From Acetobacteraceae bacterium (lineage in GTDB: Bacteria; Pseudomonadota; Alphaproteobacteria; Acetobacterales; Acetobacteraceae), in contig JADYYZ010000346.1 in assembly GCA_020853405.1 (NCBI GenBank), positions 1-10,176 of the forward strand: a DNA stretch of 10,176 nt, in the 5' to 3' direction. A model generated the notes under the pieces. The model had not been told where the DNA came from. It saw nothing but the letters and a program-made list of their open reading frames with translations, and searched no databases. Below are positions 6,457 to 10,176 of this stretch, in pieces; the stretch's first letter is position 1, and each line of letters opens with the position of its first letter. Position numbers and translations under genes: made by a program.

Positions 6457-8697
6457 ATGTTCAACTATTTCCGCAAGGAACTCGACTGGGCAGGGCGCAA
6501 GCTCGTGCTCGAAACCGGCAAAATGGCCCGCCAGGCCGATGGCGCCGTGCTGGTGCGCTACGGCGATACCGTGGTGCTGGCCACCGCGGTCGCCGACAGG
6601 CGGGTGAAGCCGGGCCAGGACTTCTTTCCCCTCACCGTCCACTACCAGGAGAAAGCCTTCGCCGCCGGGAAAATCCCGGGCGGCTTCTTCAAGCGCGAGG
6701 GCAGGCCATCGGAGGCCGAGACCCTGAAGTCGCGCCTGATCGACCGGCCGATCCGCCCGCTGTTCCCCGACGGATTCCGCAACGAGGTGCAGGTGATCGC
6801 CACCGTCCTCTGCCACGACATGGAGAACGACCCCGACGTGGCGGCGATGATCGGCGCCTCGGCCGCGCTCACCCTCTCCGGCGTGCCGTTCATGGGGCCG
6901 ATCGCCGGCGCCCGCGTCGGCTACATCGACGGCGAGTACGTGCTGAACCCGACCATGGAGCAGATGGCCACGAGCAAGCTCGAACTGCTGGTGGCCGGAA
7001 CCACCGAGGGCGTGCTGATGGTGGAATCCGAGGCGGACGAACTGCCCGAGGACGTGATGCTGGGCGCCGTCACCTTCGGCCACCAGGGCTTCCAGCCGGT
7101 GATCGCCGCGGTCATCGAGCTGGCCGAACGCGCCGCCAAGGAGCCCTGGCCGCTTTCCGAGCCCGACCCGGCGGTCGCGGCCTTGCGTGCGAAACTCGCT
7201 GACGCCGCCCGCGCCCCGCTGGCCGAGGCCTATCGCGAGCAGGTCAAGCAGGCCCGCCAGGACAAGGTCGCCGCCGCCAAGAAGGCAGCGCTGGAAACGC
7301 TTGCGCTGGAGCCGGCCGAGGCCGAGAAGGCCAAGGGCCTGCTGAAGGATCTCGAAGCCGAGATCGTGCGCAACGCCATCCTCGATACCGGCCTCAGGAT
7401 CGACGGGCGCGATACGAAAACGGTGCGCCCGATCTATGCCGAGGTCGGCGTGCTGCCGCGCGCGCACGGCTCGGCCCTGTTCACCCGCGGCGAGACCCAG
7501 CTGCTGGCGGTCGCGACCCTCGGCACCGGCCAGGACGAGCAGATCATCGACGCGCTGGAGGGCGAATACCGCGAGCACTTCATGCTGCACTACAATTTCC
7601 CCCCGTACTCGGTCGGCGAAACCGGCCGCATGGGTTCGCCCGGCCGGCGCGAGGTGGGCCACGGCAAACTTGCCTGGCGGGCCATCCATCCGCTGCTGCC
7701 CGAGAAGGAGAAGTTCCCCTACACCATGCGGGTGGTGGCCGAGACGCTGGAAAGCAACGGCTCGTCGTCGATGGCGACGGTCTGCTCGACCTCGCTGGCG
7801 CTGATGGATGCCGGCGTGCCGCTGCGCCGGCCCTGCGCCGGCGTCGCGATGGGCCTGATCAAGGAGGACCGGGGCTTCGCGGTGCTGACCGACATCCTGG
7901 GCGACGAGGACCACCTCGGCGACATGGATTTCAAGGTCGCCGGCACGGAAGCCGGCATCACCAGCCTGCAGATGGACCTCAAGATCACCTCGATCACGCC
8001 CGAGATCATGAAGATCGCGCTCGCCCAGGCGCACGAGGGCCGGATGCACATCCTGGGCGAGATGGCGAAAAGCATGACCGCGGCGCGCAACGACGTTGCC
8101 AAGAACGCGCCCCGGATCACCATCATCCACATCCCCAAGGACAAGATCCGCGAGGTGATCGGCACCGGCGGCAAGGTGATCCGCGAGATCACCGAGGTCA
8201 CCGGCACCAAGGTCGATATCGACGACGACGGCACGATCAAGGTCGCCGCCACCGACGAGAAGGCAGCGAAGGCCGCGATCGACTGGATCCGCGGCATCGT
8301 CGCCGAACCCGAGATCGGCGTGATCTATGACGGCAAGGTGGTCAAGACCGCCGAGTTCGGCGCCTTCGTGAACTTCCTCGGCTCGCGCGACGGGCTGGTG
8401 CACATCTCCGAACTGCTGCCGGGCCGCGTCAACAAGACCACCGACGTGGTCAATGTCGGCGATTCCGTGAAGGTGAAGGTCATCGGCTTCGACGAGCGCG
8501 GCAAGGTGAAGCTGTCGATGCGGGTGGTCGACCAGGCCACCGGCGCCGACATTTCCGACCAGGTTGGCCCCAAGGGGGGGCGCGGCCACGGCGAGCGCGG
8601 CCATGGCGAGCGGGGCCATGGCGAGCGGGGCCATGGCGAGCGGGGAGAGCGGCGCGAGCGCGGCGACCGGCCCGACCATACCGAAGCGGCCGAGTGA
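6457..8697 (+). CDS. pnp: polyribonucleotide nucleotidyltransferase (PNPase)
   Basis: Phosphorolytic 3'-to-5' exoribonuclease of mRNA decay and RNA quality control, a cytoplasmic trimer often bound to the degradosome; 746 residues. The domain order is complete: first RNase PH domain from MFNYFRKEL, helical linker, second RNase PH domain with FTRGETQ, VGETGRMGSPGRREVGHG and GSSSMATVCSTSLALMDAG, then catalytic GDEDHLGDMDFK (482-493; Asp485, Asp491 and Lys493 correspond to the E. coli active-site residues). A KH domain has GTGG at 569-572 and an S1 domain spans about 619-688. ATG 6457 is chosen by homology, with AAGGA four to eight bases upstream; the frame is open upstream only because stops are rare at this GC content. 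The protein exceeds the usual 710 or so residues because of a repeat-bearing charged tail (from about 700). A hairpin follows the stop. Confidence 0.98.
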   Translation: MFNYFRKELDWAGRKLVLETGKMARQADGAVLVRYGDTVVLATAVADRRVKPGQDFFPLTVHYQEKAFAAGKIPGGFFKREGRPSEAETLKSRLIDRPIRPLFPDGFRNEVQVIATVLCHDMENDPDVAAMIGASAALTLSGVPFMGPIAGARVGYIDGEYVLNPTMEQMATSKLELLVAGTTEGVLMVESEADELPEDVMLGAVTFGHQGFQPVIAAVIELAERAAKEPWPLSEPDPAVAALRAKLADAARAPLAEAYREQVKQARQDKVAAAKKAALETLALEPAEAEKAKGLLKDLEAEIVRNAILDTGLRIDGRDTKTVRPIYAEVGVLPRAHGSALFTRGETQLLAVATLGTGQDEQIIDALEGEYREHFMLHYNFPPYSVGETGRMGSPGRREVGHGKLAWRAIHPLLPEKEKFPYTMRVVAETLESNGSSSMATVCSTSLALMDAGVPLRRPCAGVAMGLIKEDRGFAVLTDILGDEDHLGDMDFKVAGTEAGITSLQMDLKITSITPEIMKIALAQAHEGRMHILGEMAKSMTAARNDVAKNAPRITIIHIPKDKIREVIGTGGKVIREITEVTGTKVDIDDDGTIKVAATDEKAAKAAIDWIRGIVAEPEIGVIYDGKVVKTAEFGAFVNFLGSRDGLVHISELLPGRVNKTTDVVNVGDSVKVKVIGFDERGKVKLSMRVVDQATGADISDQVGPKGGRGHGERGHGERGHGERGHGERGERRERGDRPDHTEAAE
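8584..8643 (+). repeat. four 15-base tandem repeats in the pnp 3' end
   Basis: Four in-frame units of GGCCAYGGCGAGCGS encode GHGER four times (residues 710-729 of PNPase). Units two to four are identical in sequence, which suggests recent slippage expansion. The following GERRERGDRP is a diverged continuation. Arg/Gly/His-rich tails can bind RNA, so the segment may extend the S1 domain surface. Confidence 0.9.
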
Positions 8698-8701
8698 GGC
8701 G

Positions 8702-8748
8702 GCGGCGGGAGCAAGGCGTATGGCTCAGCTCGCCCTTGCTCCCGCCGC
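8702..8748 (+). terminator. probable terminator after pnp
   Basis: The left arm (8702-8718) and right arm (8731-8748) pair over 17 base pairs with one bulged C, and the loop is TATGGCTCAGCT. The stem is GC-rich and starts four bases past the pnp stop codon. Only TTT follows, at 8751, so termination may be imperfect or the hairpin may mainly protect the transcript 3' end. Confidence 0.65.
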
Positions 8749-8818
8749 GCTTTGCCATAATGTAACAGCCTGAAACTTTTCGTGGGCCGGCCTCGCGCCC
8801 GGCCTGGGAGCTGTTCCT

Positions 8819-10176
8819 GTGCTCAAGGCGTTGAACCCCATCCGGATGGGCGGTGTCGAGGTGCTGCCGCTGGTCGAAGGCGGCAAGGGCGTTTCGATCA
8901 GCAATGGCGTGTCCTCGGGCGCGTGGGCGGCGTGCGGCGGGGTCGGCACTTTCAGCGCCGTGAACGCCGACAGCTACACCCCTGATGGCCGGCTGATCCG
9001 CCAGACCTACGAAGCCGGCACACGGCGCGAACGCCACGAGGAGCTGGTCGCCTTCGGCATCCAGGGCGGCATCCAGCAGGCGCGCACCGCCTACGAGCTC
9101 GCCGGCGGCAAGGGCCGCATCCACGCCAACATCCTGTGGGAGATGGGCGGCGCCGAGCGCGTCGCGGTGGGCATCCTGGAAGGCGCCAAGGGCCTGATCA
9201 ACGGCGTCACCTGCGGCGCCGGCATGCCCTATCGCCTGAGCGAGATCGCGGCGCATTTCCGTGTGCACTACTACCCCATCGTCTCCTCGGCCCGGGCCTT
9301 CAACGCGCTGTGGAAGCGCGCCTACCACAAGGCGGCCGGCTGGCTGGGCGGCGTGGTCTACGAGGACCCGTGGCTGGCCGGCGGTCACAACGGCCTCTCC
9401 AACGGCGAGGACCCGACGAAGCCCGAGGACCCGTATCCGCGCGTCGCGGCACTGCGCAAGCAGATGAATGCGTTCGGCCTGAACGAGACGCCGGTGATCA
9501 TGGCCGGCGGCGTCTGGTGGCTCGACGAGTGGGAGCACTGGCTCGACAACCCGGAGATCGGGCCGGTCGCGTTCCAGTTCGGCACCCGGCCGCTGCTGAC
9601 CAGGGAAAGCCCGGTCAGCGATGTCTGGAAGAAGCGGCTGGGCACGCTGAAGCCGGGCGACGTGTTCCTGAACCATTTCAGCCCGACCGGCTTCTATTCC
9701 AGTGCCGTCAACAACGGCTTCATCGAGGAGCTGCGCGCGCGCAGCGAACGCCAGGTCGCCTACACCACCGAGCCGATGGGCGAGCACGAGACCGAGTTCC
9801 GCACCGGCCCGCGCGGCCGCCCGGTCTGGCTCACGCCCCAGGATGCCGAAGCCGCGCGCGGCTGGGTCGCGGCCGGCTTCACCGATACGATGCGCACGCC
9901 GGATTCGACGCTGATCTTCGTCACGCCCGAAAAGGCCGAGGAGATCCGCGAGGACCAGATCAACTGCATGGGCTGCCTTTCCGCCTGCCGCTTCAGCAAC
10001 TGGAGCCAGCACGGGCCGGAATTCTCGACCGGCAAGAAGGCCGACCCGCGCAGTTTCTGCATCCAGAAGACGCTGCAGGACATCGCCCACGGCGATGACG
10101 TGGACAAGAACCTGATGTTCTCGGGCCACAACGCCTTCCGCTTCGCTGAGGACCCGTTCTATTCCAACGGCTTCAT
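8819..10176 (+). CDS. nitronate monooxygenase-type flavoprotein (C terminus cut off)
   Basis: Predicted FMN-dependent oxidoreductase of the nitronate monooxygenase (2-nitropropane dioxygenase-like) TIM-barrel family, which oxidises alkyl nitronates or related substrates in the cytosol; 452 residues seen before the window edge. Supporting motifs: GVTCGAG (129-135), GGHNG (188-192, the family's conserved His loop), MAGGVWW (228-234) and FGTR (254-257), all in expected FMN-site order. After the barrel comes an unusual cysteine set, CMGCLSAC (Cys383, 386, 390) with Cys414 further on, suggesting a metal or Fe-S site. The start is GTG 8819, with GGGAG about eight bases upstream; ATG 8846 is an alternative. 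The gene is probably nearly complete, as relatives are somewhat longer than the part seen. It follows the pnp hairpin, so it is likely transcribed separately. The exact substrate cannot be told. Confidence 0.85.
   Translation, partial: MLKALNPIRMGGVEVLPLVEGGKGVSISNGVSSGAWAACGGVGTFSAVNADSYTPDGRLIRQTYEAGTRRERHEELVAFGIQGGIQQARTAYELAGGKGRIHANILWEMGGAERVAVGILEGAKGLINGVTCGAGMPYRLSEIAAHFRVHYYPIVSSARAFNALWKRAYHKAAGWLGGVVYEDPWLAGGHNGLSNGEDPTKPEDPYPRVAALRKQMNAFGLNETPVIMAGGVWWLDEWEHWLDNPEIGPVAFQFGTRPLLTRESPVSDVWKKRLGTLKPGDVFLNHFSPTGFYSSAVNNGFIEELRARSERQVAYTTEPMGEHETEFRTGPRGRPVWLTPQDAEAARGWVAAGFTDTMRTPDSTLIFVTPEKAEEIREDQINCMGCLSACRFSNWSQHGPEFSTGKKADPRSFCIQKTLQDIAHGDDVDKNLMFSGHNAFRFAEDPFYSNGF

Noticed and set aside
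8584..8643. Possible CRISPR-like array from regular 15-base repeats
   Set aside because: The units are contiguous, in frame and without spacers; it is a coding tandem repeat. No CRISPR array is seen in the window.
6118..8679. Very long open frame antisense to pnp (853 codons)
   Set aside because: It mirrors the codon pattern of pnp in GC-rich DNA, has no recognisable domain, and the plus strand is an unmistakable PNPase.
8480..10129. 549-codon open frame antisense to the flavoprotein gene
   Set aside because: It is a shadow of the plus-strand nitronate-monooxygenase-type gene; the peptide is low-complexity and unlike any family.

Overview
The window looks like chromosomal DNA of a GC-rich alphaproteobacterium, probably Rhodospirillales and perhaps Acetobacteraceae. 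This rests on the overall base composition, the form of the tRNA-Phe 3' half and the alphaproteobacterial character of PNPase; no marker here fixes the genus. Two stretches look like core genome: the 3' half of a tRNA-Phe gene at the left edge (1-46), and pnp followed by a nitronate-monooxygenase-type flavoprotein on the right (6457-10176). Between them lies about 6.4 kb of accessory DNA.

Left part of the accessory block (47-993): no intact gene. On the minus strand next to the tRNA is a decayed piece of a type III restriction (Res) or related SF2 helicase, showing motifs V and VI and then losing frame. After it comes about 570 bases of non-coding DNA with short direct repeats, a long-range inverted repeat, a hairpin and a perfect palindrome. 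This looks like debris of mobile DNA beside a tRNA that may have served as an integration site. No integrase and no second copy of the tRNA end are in the window.

Centre (994-5921): four genes on the minus strand, all transcribed leftward: an SF1 UvrD/FBH1-like helicase, a TerY-like von Willebrand A (VWA) protein with an intact MIDAS, a compact PP2C phosphatase, and a serine/threonine-kinase-like protein with an OB-like domain, a long proline-rich linker and a C-terminal membrane anchor. VWA, PP2C and kinase are tightly packed; the last pair share a GTGA start/stop overlap. They match the known TerY-P phosphorylation triad. The helicase is 80 bases upstream in the same direction. The inferred system is a kinase/phosphatase switch with a metal-dependent VWA adaptor, possibly coupled to DNA surveillance by the helicase, with a role in phage defence or stress response. 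No TerC, TerD or TelA gene is present, so this is not a tellurite-resistance cluster.

Right part: a roughly 535-base GC-rich region rich in hairpins separates the divergent helicase and pnp. The gene immediately upstream of pnp is not rpsO, its usual neighbour. pnp encodes a complete PNPase with a low-complexity tail containing four GHGER repeats. A strong hairpin follows pnp, then the flavoprotein gene, which runs off the right edge.
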